Source of the DNA: Perlabentimonas sp034006965
GTDB lineage: Bacteria > Bacteroidota > Bacteroidia > Bacteroidales > Tenuifilaceae
Assembly (NCBI GenBank): GCA_034006965.1
Contig: JAVERU010000133.1
Location: 1 to 8,473, forward strand
Reading direction: 5' to 3'
DNA: 8,473 nucleotides
This document shows positions 1 to 6,231 of the stretch, piece after piece. Position numbers and translations under genes: made by a program. The notes beneath the pieces were generated by a model. It had not been told where the DNA came from and ran no database searches. It worked only from the letters and a program-made list of their open reading frames with translations. Numbering within the stretch: the first letter of the stretch is position 1; every line of letters starts with the position of its first letter.

Positions 1-1790
1 AGCGTGGCGGACCTATTTATAGTTATGGGTTTTTTGTATACTTCCGATAGCTGATCTGGGTCGGTTCCGTCAAGGGTGTATCTAATCAGTGGGTCTACAA
101 TATCAGTAGTGAGTTCAATGGTAAGGGTTCGGTTGATCGTATCAAGCTTGTGGATTGCATTAACCTGAAAAGCGCTGAGCGAGTAGTTAATGCCAAGCTT
201 TTTGTACCTATTGTACTGATGTTTCATTCGTTGGGAAAAGCTAGTCCAGCTTCTGCTTTCTTTTGGCGACCAAAGCACCTCGGCCAGCGCTGCAAGACGT
301 GGGAAGGCCATATATTCTACCTGTTGTTGGGTAGGCAAATACTCGCTCCACAAATTGGCCTGAGCTCCAAGGATTAGCTTACCCTCGTTGGGGGAAAGTT
401 CAGCGGGTATTGGTTCGTAGCCATACACCTTTTTTAGGGTTGTGAGCCCGCCAAATGCAAGTGGTTCAAGGGCTGGGTTGCCCTGGTAGTAGTCGAAGTA
501 GCAATGGCTAACAGGAGTCATTATGGATCTGTTGCCCATTCGGACTGCCTGAATACCCCCCTCTTCGCCTCGCCACGACATGACCACAGCGTTGGGGGCT
601 AGGCCTCCTTCCAAAATCTCGTCCCACCCAACTATTGTTCTATCGTGCTCGTTCAGAAAGTTTTCAACCCTTTTGATAAAGTAGCTTTGCAATTCATTCT
701 CATCTTTTAAGCCTTCATCTTTTATTCGTTGTTGGCACTTAGGGCATTTCTCCCATTCCGATTTAAAGGCCTCATCGCCACCAACATGTATAAACTCTGA
801 GGGGAAAAGCTCCATTACCTCGGTTAAAACCTCCTCAATAAAAGTAAATGTATCATCGTTGCCTGCGCAGTAGATATGGGTTATGGGCCAAACACCACCA
901 GGAGGCACGCCTAGGTTTGTCCCAGTGCATGATAGCTCAGGGTATGCAGCCAAGGCCGACATCACGTGGGCAGGCATCTCAATCTCTGGCATTACGGTGA
1001 TATTACGCTCGGCAGCATAGGCCACAACTGCCTTAACCTCATCCTGAGTATAGTAACCGCCATAGGTTGCGGGCTTGCCCTTAGCGGCCTCCAGTGGACG
1101 GTCGTTCCAGTGCCGGTCGCTTATGTCCGCACGCCAAGCGCCAATTTCGGTTAGCTTGGGGTATTTTTTTATTTCTAATCGCCACCCCTGATCATCAATC
1201 AGGTGCCAGTGAAACGTGTTGATCTTATGCATGGCCATATGGTCAAGCATTTCGTAAATAAAATCCACCGGATGAAAATGGCGCGCAACATCGAGATGCA
1301 TCCCGCGGTAGGCAAATCGTGGGTAATCGGTAATGCTAAGGCAAGGGATTTTCCCGCTGGGGTTGGTACTTAGTAGTTGGTAAAATGTCTGTGCTCCATA
1401 AAGAGCACCAGCCCTTGTGTTTGCATTAATTGAAACTCCATCTTTTCTTATTTCAAGTGTGTACCCCTCATCACCAATAGCTTCGTTTTTTTTGCTGTTG
1501 ATATTTATGCTAATAAACCCCGTGCCTTGTGACCCAAGTCGAAGCTCTTGATTAAGCGAAAAACCAAGGTATTGCTCCCAAAGAATGGACGCATAGCTAG
1601 CCAACCACGCCAGGCTATCATCATTGTAGGCAATTGTGGTATTTGGGTTGATTGTAAATTCGCCCGTTGCTCCCTTAATACTAACTGGTTGGGGGATAAT
1701 GCTAACTCTTTGTGTGTCAATTTTACCGATACAGCTACTTAGCCCAACGATTATGGCAAGTGCTAATGGTTTAAGTGTTTTGGCTCTCAC
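1..1790 (-). CDS. GH20 beta-N-acetylhexosaminidase lipoprotein (3' end beyond window)
   Basis: This enzyme should cleave terminal beta-linked GlcNAc or GalNAc from glycans by substrate-assisted catalysis. The frame is open for 596 codons from a GTG at 1790 to the left edge, so the C-terminus is missing. The GTG is chosen because an in-frame TAA lies seven codons upstream and it gives a lipoprotein signal peptide ending in LSSC (Cys20), which implies attachment to an envelope membrane. An N-terminal GH20b-like domain (about 30-150) precedes the TIM-barrel (about 155-520). Visible active-site residues are Arg162 in YRGMHLD, the catalytic pair Asp339-Glu340 in HVGGDEA, Trp389, Trp406, Asp433 in YFDYY, and Trp481 with Glu483. 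A segment after about 548, with IRYTLDGTDP near 569, resembles the chitobiase C-terminal beta-sandwich. No key residue is missing. A CPKC motif follows the catalytic pair. No SusC/SusD or other glycan gene is adjacent within the window, and the exact substrate cannot be read from the sequence. Confidence 0.95.
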   Translation of the reverse strand, partial: MRAKTLKPLALAIIVGLSSCIGKIDTQRVSIIPQPVSIKGATGEFTINPNTTIAYNDDSLAWLASYASILWEQYLGFSLNQELRLGSQGTGFISININSKKNEAIGDEGYTLEIRKDGVSINANTRAGALYGAQTFYQLLSTNPSGKIPCLSITDYPRFAYRGMHLDVARHFHPVDFIYEMLDHMAMHKINTFHWHLIDDQGWRLEIKKYPKLTEIGAWRADISDRHWNDRPLEAAKGKPATYGGYYTQDEVKAVVAYAAERNITVMPEIEMPAHVMSALAAYPELSCTGTNLGVPPGGVWPITHIYCAGNDDTFTFIEEVLTEVMELFPSEFIHVGGDEAFKSEWEKCPKCQQRIKDEGLKDENELQSYFIKRVENFLNEHDRTIVGWDEILEGGLAPNAVVMSWRGEEGGIQAVRMGNRSIMTPVSHCYFDYYQGNPALEPLAFGGLTTLKKVYGYEPIPAELSPNEGKLILGAQANLWSEYLPTQQQVEYMAFPRLAALAEVLWSPKESRSWTSFSQRMKHQYNRYKKLGINYSLSAFQVNAIHKLDTINRTLTIELTTDIVDPLIRYTLDGTDPDQLSEVYKKPITINRSAT

Positions 1791-2135
1791 AATTATTACG
1801 TTAAGTGGTTATCCGTTGGATTGATTTGGCAGTGTATACAATTCATCAACACATACCTAAATCGATTTATATTGCAATATAGCAATTTGTTTAACACCAA
1901 TTGCTTGTTTATGGTCTGAATTTGTCCTGTTTGGAGTGAGCGAATGTTGGAGCAGGCTTTTATCGACCAGTTTTTCTAATTGTAATTCGAATGTTGTTAG
2001 CGTATTAAACTCGACATTACAAATTATGGATATTAACCAATATCCAATGATGCTGGACTAATGGGCGTGTTTGGTTAAAGCTCACAGCATACTAACAATG
2101 GGTGGAAAGTTAGAATGAATTGTGTTAACCGGCAT
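1791..2135. other. Intergenic leader region of the GH20 gene
   Basis: These 345 bases hold no convincing coding sequence on either strand; they are AT-rich with scattered stops. They must contain the GH20 promoter, but I find no clean TTG-N19-21-TAnnTTTG match. The closest -7-like string is TATATTGC on the - strand, inside the palindrome at 1868-1881, and it has a poor -33 partner. The right boundary is the intrinsic terminator of the candidate RNA, so GH20 appears to be transcriptionally separate from what lies upstream. Confidence 0.6.
1868..1904. repeat. Palindrome cluster upstream of GH20
   Basis: TATATTGCAATATA at 1868-1881 is a perfect 14-bp palindrome. It is followed directly by GCAATT (1882-1887) and, 11 bases later, AATTGC (1899-1904). 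Together they give alternating GCAAT/ATTGC half-sites about 80-115 bp upstream of the GH20 start. This could be a regulator-binding site or promoter context; AT-rich sequence produces such palindromes by chance, so the role is inference. Confidence 0.4.
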
Positions 2136-2166
2136 AAAAAAACAAAGCCCACCGAAGTGAGCTCTG
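2136..2166 (-). terminator. Intrinsic terminator with UUCG loop
   Basis: On the - strand, CAGAGCTCAC (2166-2157) pairs with GTGGGCTTTG (2152-2143) over 10 positions, including two G-U wobbles. The pairs close a TTCG tetraloop, and a run of seven T follows at 2142-2136. It is a textbook rho-independent terminator for leftward transcripts. The pyrF stop is about 345 bases upstream, which is far for a simple pyrF 3' end and suggests a separate transcript in between. Confidence 0.88.
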
Positions 2167-2379
2167 TAACACTAGCTAAACTAATCCTTTATTCGAACAA
2201 ACTTTGGGTCTCCATTAACATTACGAAGCCATTTAGCTTTCTTCCCCTACTTCTTCTTATTTGGCTCTTGATATGCTTAACAAGCCTGGAATCACTACCC
2301 CATATCGGGTGAATCACAGCTCTTTGTCCTCGTTTGTATTAACAACAGATTAATTACGCTCCCAATTTTTTTTACTTCT
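2136..2379 (-). ncRNA. Candidate structured small RNA between pyrF and GH20
   Basis: A leftward transcript of about 240 nt is bounded by a promoter-like pair at 2414-2384 and the strong terminator at 2166-2136, with no credible reading frame inside. A long-range stem pairs 2360-2347 with 2174-2187 (12 of 14 positions, including wobbles). A second helix pairs ACAAAC (2337-2332) with GTTTGT (2202-2197), separated from the first by an internal loop of about nine bases on each side. Inside are a hairpin at 2314-2291 (stem around the loop GATAT), a hairpin at 2286-2263 (GGCT/AGCC with a bulge) and a weak one near 2238-2227. Length, the closing stem with internal loop and the terminator are compatible with a 6S-like RNA or the Bacteroidales-1 class, but I cannot recall a consensus precisely enough to assign it. 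tmRNA, RNase P RNA and SRP RNA signatures are absent. The pairings were found by eye and have no covariation support. Confidence 0.5.
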
Positions 2380-2383
2380 GAAG

Positions 2384-2414
2384 CAAAGATTGGGTAGATG
2401 TAAAGGCTTGACAA
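2384..2414 (-). promoter_or_regulatory. Bacteroidota-type promoter for the candidate RNA
   Basis: On the - strand, TTG (2414-2412) is followed after 20 bases by AATCTTTG (2391-2384), seven of eight positions of the -7 consensus TAnnTTTG. The start would fall near 2379-2376. A partial inverted repeat TTGACA/TGTCAA (2431-2408) overlaps the -33 end. The imperfect -7 element makes this a moderate call, strengthened by the terminator about 220 bases downstream. Confidence 0.5.
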
Positions 2415-2489
2415 TTAGCCTAACATGTCAATTTCTGGCTAAGTGCCAGTGCTTAACATAGGTGATAGTGAAGTGATGAAATTGTTTTT

Positions 2490-2521
2490 GGCTCAATTAG
2501 CAGTTCGCTGCTAAATTAGCC
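2490..2521. repeat. Hairpin spanning the pyrF stop codon
   Basis: Arms 2490-2503 and 2508-2521 pair at 12 of 14 positions around a four-base loop (TTCG on +, CGAA on -). The - strand hairpin includes the last codons and TAG stop of pyrF. It is followed by a purine-rich AAAAAC rather than a T tract on the - strand, so it is not a standard intrinsic terminator. It could protect the pyrF mRNA 3' end or mark a processing site. Confidence 0.55.
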
Positions 2522-3344
2522 CAGCTTCTTTTAGTAGGCCTTCCATCTCTTTTTGTAGAAGCATTGCTTTGGCCCGAGCTGCGCCGGCAAAACGCATCGA
2601 TTGGTCAGTGTAAAGAATTCCTCGTGCAGAGTTCACCAGCAAACCGCATTGCTTGTTCATTCCATATCTGGCCACATCGGCAAGGCTTCCGCCCTGCTCG
2701 CCAACTCCTGGAACTAGCAGAAAGTGGTCGGGTGCAATCGCTCTAATCTCTTTGAGCATTTCGGCCCGTGTGGCACCCACCACGTACATCATATTGTTCT
2801 CGTTGCCCCAGAGCATCGACTTACTCAACACTTCTTGGTACAAGCGCTTGCCACTTTTGGCATTCTCAATAAGCTGAAAATCGTCGTAGCTGCTGTTTGA
2901 CGTTAGCGATAGGAGTATAACCCATTTTCCCTCAAAGGTAAGGAAAGGTTCAACCGTATCGTGCCCCATGTAGGGCGACAGGGTAATGGCGTGAAAATCG
3001 AGATGGTTGAAAAACGTGCGAGCGTACATCCGTGAGGTGTTGGAGATATCGCCCCGTTTGGCATCGGCAATGGTAAAAATATTGGGATGCTTGGTTCGGA
3101 TATACTTTACGGTTTTCTGAAGGCTTGTCCAACCGGTTGCTCCGCAATATTCGTAGAAAGCAAGATTAGGCTTATATGCCACTGCAAACTCAGCAGTTGC
3201 ATCAACAATTGCCTTGTTAAACTCAAATATTGGGTCTTCTTTTGATAGGAGGAACTCAGGGATGCGGTTTAGGTCGGTATCGAGTCCAACGCACAGAAAA
3301 CTTTTTTTAAGCTTAATCTGTTCAAATAGTTGCGATGCATTCAT
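2511..3344 (-). CDS. pyrF: Orotidine-5'-phosphate decarboxylase, class 2
   Basis: The enzyme decarboxylates OMP to UMP, the last step of de novo pyrimidine synthesis, in the cytoplasm. The 277-residue length matches the longer class 2 (bacterial and mycobacterial-type) subfamily rather than the roughly 230-residue class 1 form. The sequence shows FLCVGLDTD (16-24) at the first beta strand, YKPN (57-60) with Lys58, the catalytic DAKRGD at 94-99 (Asp94, Lys96, Asp99), a phosphate-binding PGVGEQGG (212-219) and RGILY (241-245). All expected catalytic residues are present. The ATG at 3344 places the first motif at the usual distance. It lies 92 bp downstream of prfA on the same strand. I see no clean -7 element in that gap, so cotranscription with prfA is likely. 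The gap carries a short TATACT/AGTATA inverted repeat (two-base spacer) of unknown meaning. Confidence 0.97.
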   Translation of the reverse strand: MNASQLFEQIKLKKSFLCVGLDTDLNRIPEFLLSKEDPIFEFNKAIVDATAEFAVAYKPNLAFYEYCGATGWTSLQKTVKYIRTKHPNIFTIADAKRGDISNTSRMYARTFFNHLDFHAITLSPYMGHDTVEPFLTFEGKWVILLSLTSNSSYDDFQLIENAKSGKRLYQEVLSKSMLWGNENNMMYVVGATRAEMLKEIRAIAPDHFLLVPGVGEQGGSLADVARYGMNKQCGLLVNSARGILYTDQSMRFAGAARAKAMLLQKEMEGLLKEAGLI

Positions 3345-3436
3345 ATTTAATTCGCTGATTTATTCTTGCTTCGATATGACTTGCTCCCTATACTTGAGTA
3401 TAAAATACGGGTTGCACAGTTTGCGCTTTACTACCT

Positions 3437-4522
3437 CTATACCTCACTCAGCTTGAGCCGTTCGGCATTTTCAGCCATCTGCAGCTTTTCTATAATCTCA
3501 TCAATTTCGCCATCGATAATTGCGGAGAGGTTGTATAGGGTAAGGTTTATCCGGTGATCGGTGACCCTACCCTGGGGGAAGTTATATGTTCTAATTTTGG
3601 CCGATCGGTCGCCGGTTGATACCATGGTCTTACGCTTCGATGAAATTTCATCGAGATACTTCTGGTACTCAAGGTTGTAAAGGCGTGTCCTTAGCTCTGC
3701 CAGAGCCTTATCGTAGTTCTTAAGCTGCGATTTCTGATCCTGGCATTGCACCACAATGCCCGACGGGATGTGCGTTAGGCGAATGGCCGAGTAGGTTGTG
3801 TTAACACTTTGCCCTCCAGGTCCCGAGGCGCAAAACGTGTCCTTGCGAATGTCTTCCACTCTCAAATCAATATCAAACTCCTCCGCTTCGGGAAGCACTG
3901 CAACCGTTGCGGCTGATGTGTGAACCCTGCCCTGAGTTTCGGTTTGTGGTACGCGTTGTACACGATGAACCCCCGACTCGTACTTCAGAACCCCATAAAC
4001 CCCATTGCCCTTCACGTTGAGCACCACCTCTTTGTAGCCCCCAACCGTGCCTTCGGAGAAATGAGATACTTCGTACTTCCAGCCCTTACGTTCGATAAAC
4101 TTGGTGTACATACGGTACAAATCGCCAGCAAAAATGCTAGCCTCATCGCCACCGGTACCAGCTCTAATCTCTAGTACCGCATTCTTACTGTCCTGCGGGT
4201 CGGCAGGTACGAGCAGTAGTTTGATGGCTGTTTCTAGCTGTTCCTGCTCTTCCTCAAGGCTTTCAATCTCCATCTTGGCCATCTCACGCATTTCCTCATC
4301 CTTTTCGGTATTGAGCAGTAATTTTGATGATTGAATATTGCTTAGGATGTTTTTGTACTTGTCGTATGCCTCAACAATGGGTTCGAGGTCACGGTACTCC
4401 TTGTTCAGGCTAACGTATTTCTTCATATCGGCCATCACGGCAGGATCGGTGATCTGCTGACCAATCTCCTCAAACTTTTGCCGTAGCCCTTCTAGTTTCG
4501 ATAGTATGTTGTTTTCGCTCAT
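3437..4522 (-). CDS. prfA: Peptide chain release factor 1
   Basis: RF1 recognises UAA and UAG in the ribosomal A site and triggers peptide release. The 361-residue length is full size for the family. An N-terminal helical region (about 1-105) is followed by a PCRF domain with EIRAGTGGDEAS (118-129). The codon-recognition loop has PQT at 192-194 within VQRVPQTETQGR; the P-x-T form marks RF1, whereas RF2 carries SPF. The peptidyl-hydrolysis motif GGQ lies at 236-238 within SGPGGQSVN, with Gln238 the residue usually methylated by PrmC. The C-terminal region includes a STGDRSAKIRTYNFPQGR stretch at about 302-319, typical of RF1. The ATG at 4522 sits 19 bases downstream of a perfect -7 element, which fixes the start. 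pyrF follows 92 bp downstream and the two probably form an operon. Confidence 0.98.
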   Translation of the reverse strand: MSENNILSKLEGLRQKFEEIGQQITDPAVMADMKKYVSLNKEYRDLEPIVEAYDKYKNILSNIQSSKLLLNTEKDEEMREMAKMEIESLEEEQEQLETAIKLLLVPADPQDSKNAVLEIRAGTGGDEASIFAGDLYRMYTKFIERKGWKYEVSHFSEGTVGGYKEVVLNVKGNGVYGVLKYESGVHRVQRVPQTETQGRVHTSAATVAVLPEAEEFDIDLRVEDIRKDTFCASGPGGQSVNTTYSAIRLTHIPSGIVVQCQDQKSQLKNYDKALAELRTRLYNLEYQKYLDEISSKRKTMVSTGDRSAKIRTYNFPQGRVTDHRINLTLYNLSAIIDGEIDEIIEKLQMAENAERLKLSEV

Positions 4523-4523
4523 A

Positions 4524-4549
4524 TCCTTCTGAAAATTGGTGCAAAGTTA
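4524..4549 (-). promoter_or_regulatory. prfA promoter -7 element and leader
   Basis: TAACTTTG at 4549-4542 matches the Bacteroidota -7 consensus exactly and predicts a very short leader of about 14 bases before the prfA ATG. The -33 partner is weak: no TTTG or TTG stands 19-21 bases upstream, and the nearest TTG is only 12 bases away. AGAAGGA (4530-4524) resembles a Shine-Dalgarno sequence but ends one base before the start codon, closer than usual. Confidence 0.65.
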
Positions 4550-4631
4550 AAATTTTTATTCCAATTCTCTTTACACCTTAGCACACATAGTTAAGCAATA
4601 TGCTAATAAATATTGAGCATATTCTACTTTG

Positions 4632-4652
4632 CTTGTATGGTGCACATACAAG
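4632..4652. repeat. Perfect 8-bp inverted repeat upstream of prfA
   Basis: CTTGTATG (4632-4639) and CATACAAG (4645-4652) are perfect inverted copies around GTGCA. The element lies about 110 bp upstream of the prfA start and about 87 bp beyond the stop of the small lipoprotein gene. Neither strand has a T tract after it, so it is not an intrinsic terminator. A protein-binding operator or an mRNA 3'-end hairpin are both possible. Confidence 0.5.
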
Positions 4653-4738
4653 TAATGACCCTATATAAGATAGTTATGCTTAAGCTGATTGTTTTCAGCA
4701 ATGCTTTTGTGGAGGGGTGTGAATGCTGTAGGGGTAAT

Positions 4739-5050
4739 TTACTGCTCCTCGGTGCAGTCTTTCACATAGATTTTCACCGTCTTGAACGAAAAAATGCCCG
4801 CAGTACCATAAAAAATAACGGTGTCAAAAAAGTCTCTTTTAACTACCTTTTCATAATCCGTTAGGTTAACCATTTTCTCCGTGGTTCTAAGAGGTACCAT
4901 TTCCCAGAAAAGGGCAATATCTTTTCCCTCGGTGTGTCGTTTGGGTTTACAGTCAGTGGCATCGTAGTTGCCAACCGATACCCGTTGTGCTCCGCACGAT
5001 GTGAGGATTATAAAGGAAAGTGAAGCGGCTATAAGTTTTACTGTTTTCAT
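4739..5050 (-). CDS. Small lipoprotein, weakly Bor-like, function unknown
   Basis: A 103-residue protein starting at the ATG at 5050. A frame extension to a TTG at 5074 is rejected because that codon lies inside the promoter. It opens with Lys residues, a hydrophobic stretch and LTSC (Cys19), a clear lipobox, so it is expected to be lipid-anchored in the envelope. The mature part is only about 84 residues, with two further Cys near Asp-Cys-Lys-Pro and close to the C-terminus (VKDC), which could form a disulfide. The pattern of an aromatic segment (ALFWEMVPL) followed near the end by a GTAGIFSFKTVKIYV strand recalls the Bor family of small lipoproteins (phage lambda Bor and Bacteroidota relatives). 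This is an impression from layout and not a firm assignment. It has its own promoter, and its neighbours give no functional clue. Confidence 0.75.
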   Translation of the reverse strand: MKTVKLIAASLSFIILTSCGAQRVSVGNYDATDCKPKRHTEGKDIALFWEMVPLRTTEKMVNLTDYEKVVKRDFFDTVIFYGTAGIFSFKTVKIYVKDCTEEQ

Positions 5051-5071
5051 ATTGTTAAAATTTCTTTTGGG

Positions 5072-5104
5072 CAAATTAGGGCTATTTGAGGATGCTTCAT
5101 CAAA
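5072..5104 (-). promoter_or_regulatory. Promoter of the small lipoprotein gene
   Basis: TTTG at 5104-5101 stands 21 bases before CTAATTTG (5079-5072), a -7 element with the conserved TTTG core but TA shifted by one base. The predicted start is near 5066, giving a leader of about 15 bases before the ATG at 5050. This excludes the upstream TTG start. Confidence 0.55.
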
Positions 5105-5188
5105 TTAAAACTAAAAAAATCAATTTTCAAAGTTTTTCAAATAATGCGACAACATTTGGGTCAATAATTATGCCGTTGATGGGTTGCA

Positions 5189-5782
5189 TTAATCTCTTTT
5201 TTTGAAAAGTTTTCTGTTTAAAATTCCAAGAAATATTGAAAGAGAGATGAAGAAGAACAGCTCAAAAATACCATTCATTCCAAATACGAAGAGCATTAAA
5301 AGTGATCCCCCCACCACAATGTAAAACATTACCATCGATGAGCTATATGCCTTTTGATCGTTATAGGAGAGATGTTTTATAAATAGATAGAGTGACAGGG
5401 TAAGCGATACAGCAAACCCTATGGCAACTAGTACATGGAATACTTTTAGTACCGGCAAATGTTCGAGGGTGGGTATTAGCACCGTGAGGAGCAGGAATAC
5501 AAGCGACCAAACCAAAAGCCTTCGTGCCCTTTGGTTGTGAAATGATTTTAAAACAAACAGTCTGATGATAAAAAAGGTAAGTAGCAATCCGGTTACTATA
5601 CCCCATATTATGAAGTTTAGTCTGTACCCCAAACGGTTACCTATCATGCTTAGCGTGTAGTAGAATGGAGATTCCTTGGTGCCAAATAGGTACGTTCCAA
5701 GTGGAATCATTATTATGGCGAATACGGCTAGCCATGTTATCTCCTTTTTTCTGAAGTGCTGTTTATTTAGGTTGGTAAGCAT
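5189..5782 (-). CDS. Six-helix integral membrane protein of unknown function
   Basis: A 197-residue protein dominated by hydrophobic segments: likely transmembrane helices at about 15-34, 56-78, 89-105, 113-135, 150-168 and 171-188. Positively charged residues cluster before helix 1 (RKK at 11-13), between helices 2 and 3 (around NQRARR, 83-88) and at the C-terminus (KLFKKRD). This suggests both ends are cytoplasmic. A conserved-looking loop, YTLSMIGNRLGYR, lies between helices 1 and 2. The layout is reminiscent of DUF998-type small membrane proteins, but I do not recognise a family with confidence and see no catalytic or transport motif. The ATG at 5782 is the only reasonable start. No strong promoter is visible upstream; an RNA hairpin lies 15-28 bases before the start. 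The next gene downstream, the small lipoprotein, has its own promoter. Confidence 0.8.
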   Translation of the reverse strand: MLTNLNKQHFRKKEITWLAVFAIIMIPLGTYLFGTKESPFYYTLSMIGNRLGYRLNFIIWGIVTGLLLTFFIIRLFVLKSFHNQRARRLLVWSLVFLLLTVLIPTLEHLPVLKVFHVLVAIGFAVSLTLSLYLFIKHLSYNDQKAYSSSMVMFYIVVGGSLLMLFVFGMNGIFELFFFISLSIFLGILNRKLFKKRD

Positions 5783-5796
5783 AATTCGTGTTTTTG

Positions 5797-5810
5797 CGAG
5801 CGGATGCTCG
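5797..5810. repeat. Short GC-rich hairpin in the membrane-protein leader
   Basis: CGAGC (5797-5801) pairs with GCTCG (5806-5810) around GGAT. On the + strand it is followed by GTTTTTC, which looks like a weak terminator, but there is no + strand gene upstream for it to serve. On the - strand it would fold in the 5' leader of the membrane-protein mRNA, close to its start codon. Confidence 0.4.
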
Positions 5811-5869
5811 GTTTTTCTATAGTTTACCTGTTAATAGCCTAAGCATCTCAATGCCTGTAGGTTTAAGAC

Positions 5870-5899
5870 AAAAAAACCCCAACCGGTTAGGTTGAGGTT
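5870..5899 (-). terminator. Intrinsic terminator of tRNA-Phe
   Basis: On the - strand, AACCTCAACC (5899-5890) pairs over ten positions with GGTTGGGGTT (5884-5875) around a five-base loop. Five T follow at 5874-5870. It begins only six bases after the tRNA 3' end, so it ends a single-gene tRNA transcript. Confidence 0.85.
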
Positions 5900-5904
5900 T
5901 TGGG

Positions 5905-5977
<73 letters not shown>

Positions 5978-5992
5978 AGCGTTTTGCGGTTG

Positions 5993-6023
5993 CAAAAGTA
6001 TGCAAATTTATTTTATCAGCAAA
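5993..6023 (-). promoter_or_regulatory. tRNA-Phe promoter
   Basis: On the - strand, TTTG (6023-6020) is followed after exactly 19 bases by TACTTTTG (6000-5993), a perfect match to the Bacteroidota -33/-7 consensus. The predicted start lies about ten bases before the mature tRNA 5' end at 5977. Confidence 0.85.
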
Positions 6024-6179
6024 TATTATGTGTAAAATTATTCCTTGTTTTTGGTATCCCGGTTGATTATCAGTTTTATTAGCCTTACTACGAAAGGTTA
6101 TTTTGATTGATTCTAAGCAGTCGACAACTTCGCAAAGTATGTAAGCAATGGAGAGTGTTGCATAGGGTTAAGATATTGC

Positions 6180-6210
6180 TTTGGCATATCGTTGTAATTC
6201 ACTACGTTTG
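6180..6210 (+). promoter_or_regulatory. Promoter of the M16 peptidase / methyltransferase operon
   Basis: TTTG (6180-6183) is followed after 19 bases by TACGTTTG (6203-6210), a perfect -33/-7 pair. Transcription should begin near 6216, about 15 bases before the ATG at 6232. This shows the alternative TTG start at 6181 cannot be used, because it would lie in the -33 element. Confidence 0.82.
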
Positions 6211-6231
6211 CAGATTAAATTTTTTTGCCGA

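Noticed and set aside
1505..1720. A 71-codon - strand frame and the overlapping + strand frames in 1548-1824
   Set aside because: They are shadows within the GH20 gene, whose own frame is continuously open through this stretch.
2115..2312. A 65-codon + strand reading frame rich in Leu and Ile
   Set aside because: It begins across the strong - strand terminator, has no promoter or ribosome-binding context, and lies antisense to the structured region; its hydrophobicity follows from the T-rich + strand sequence.
2136..2379. Firm naming of the candidate RNA as 6S RNA, tmRNA, RNase P RNA or SRP RNA
   Set aside because: The conserved cores of tmRNA, RNase P and SRP RNA are absent, and a 6S assignment would need a covariance search; it is left as an unnamed candidate.
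5051..5074. TTG start extending the small lipoprotein by eight residues
   Set aside because: It overlaps the -7 element and would spoil the lipoprotein signal peptide; the ATG at 5050 gives a lipobox at Cys19.
5797..5815. A + strand intrinsic terminator (CGAGC hairpin followed by T5)
   Set aside because: The stem is only 5 bp and no + strand gene precedes it; it is recorded as a leader hairpin of the - strand gene instead.
6181..6231. Upstream TTG start adding 17 residues to the M16 peptidase
   Set aside because: The TTG is part of the TTTG -33 box, and the -7 element at 6203-6210 places the transcript start downstream of it.
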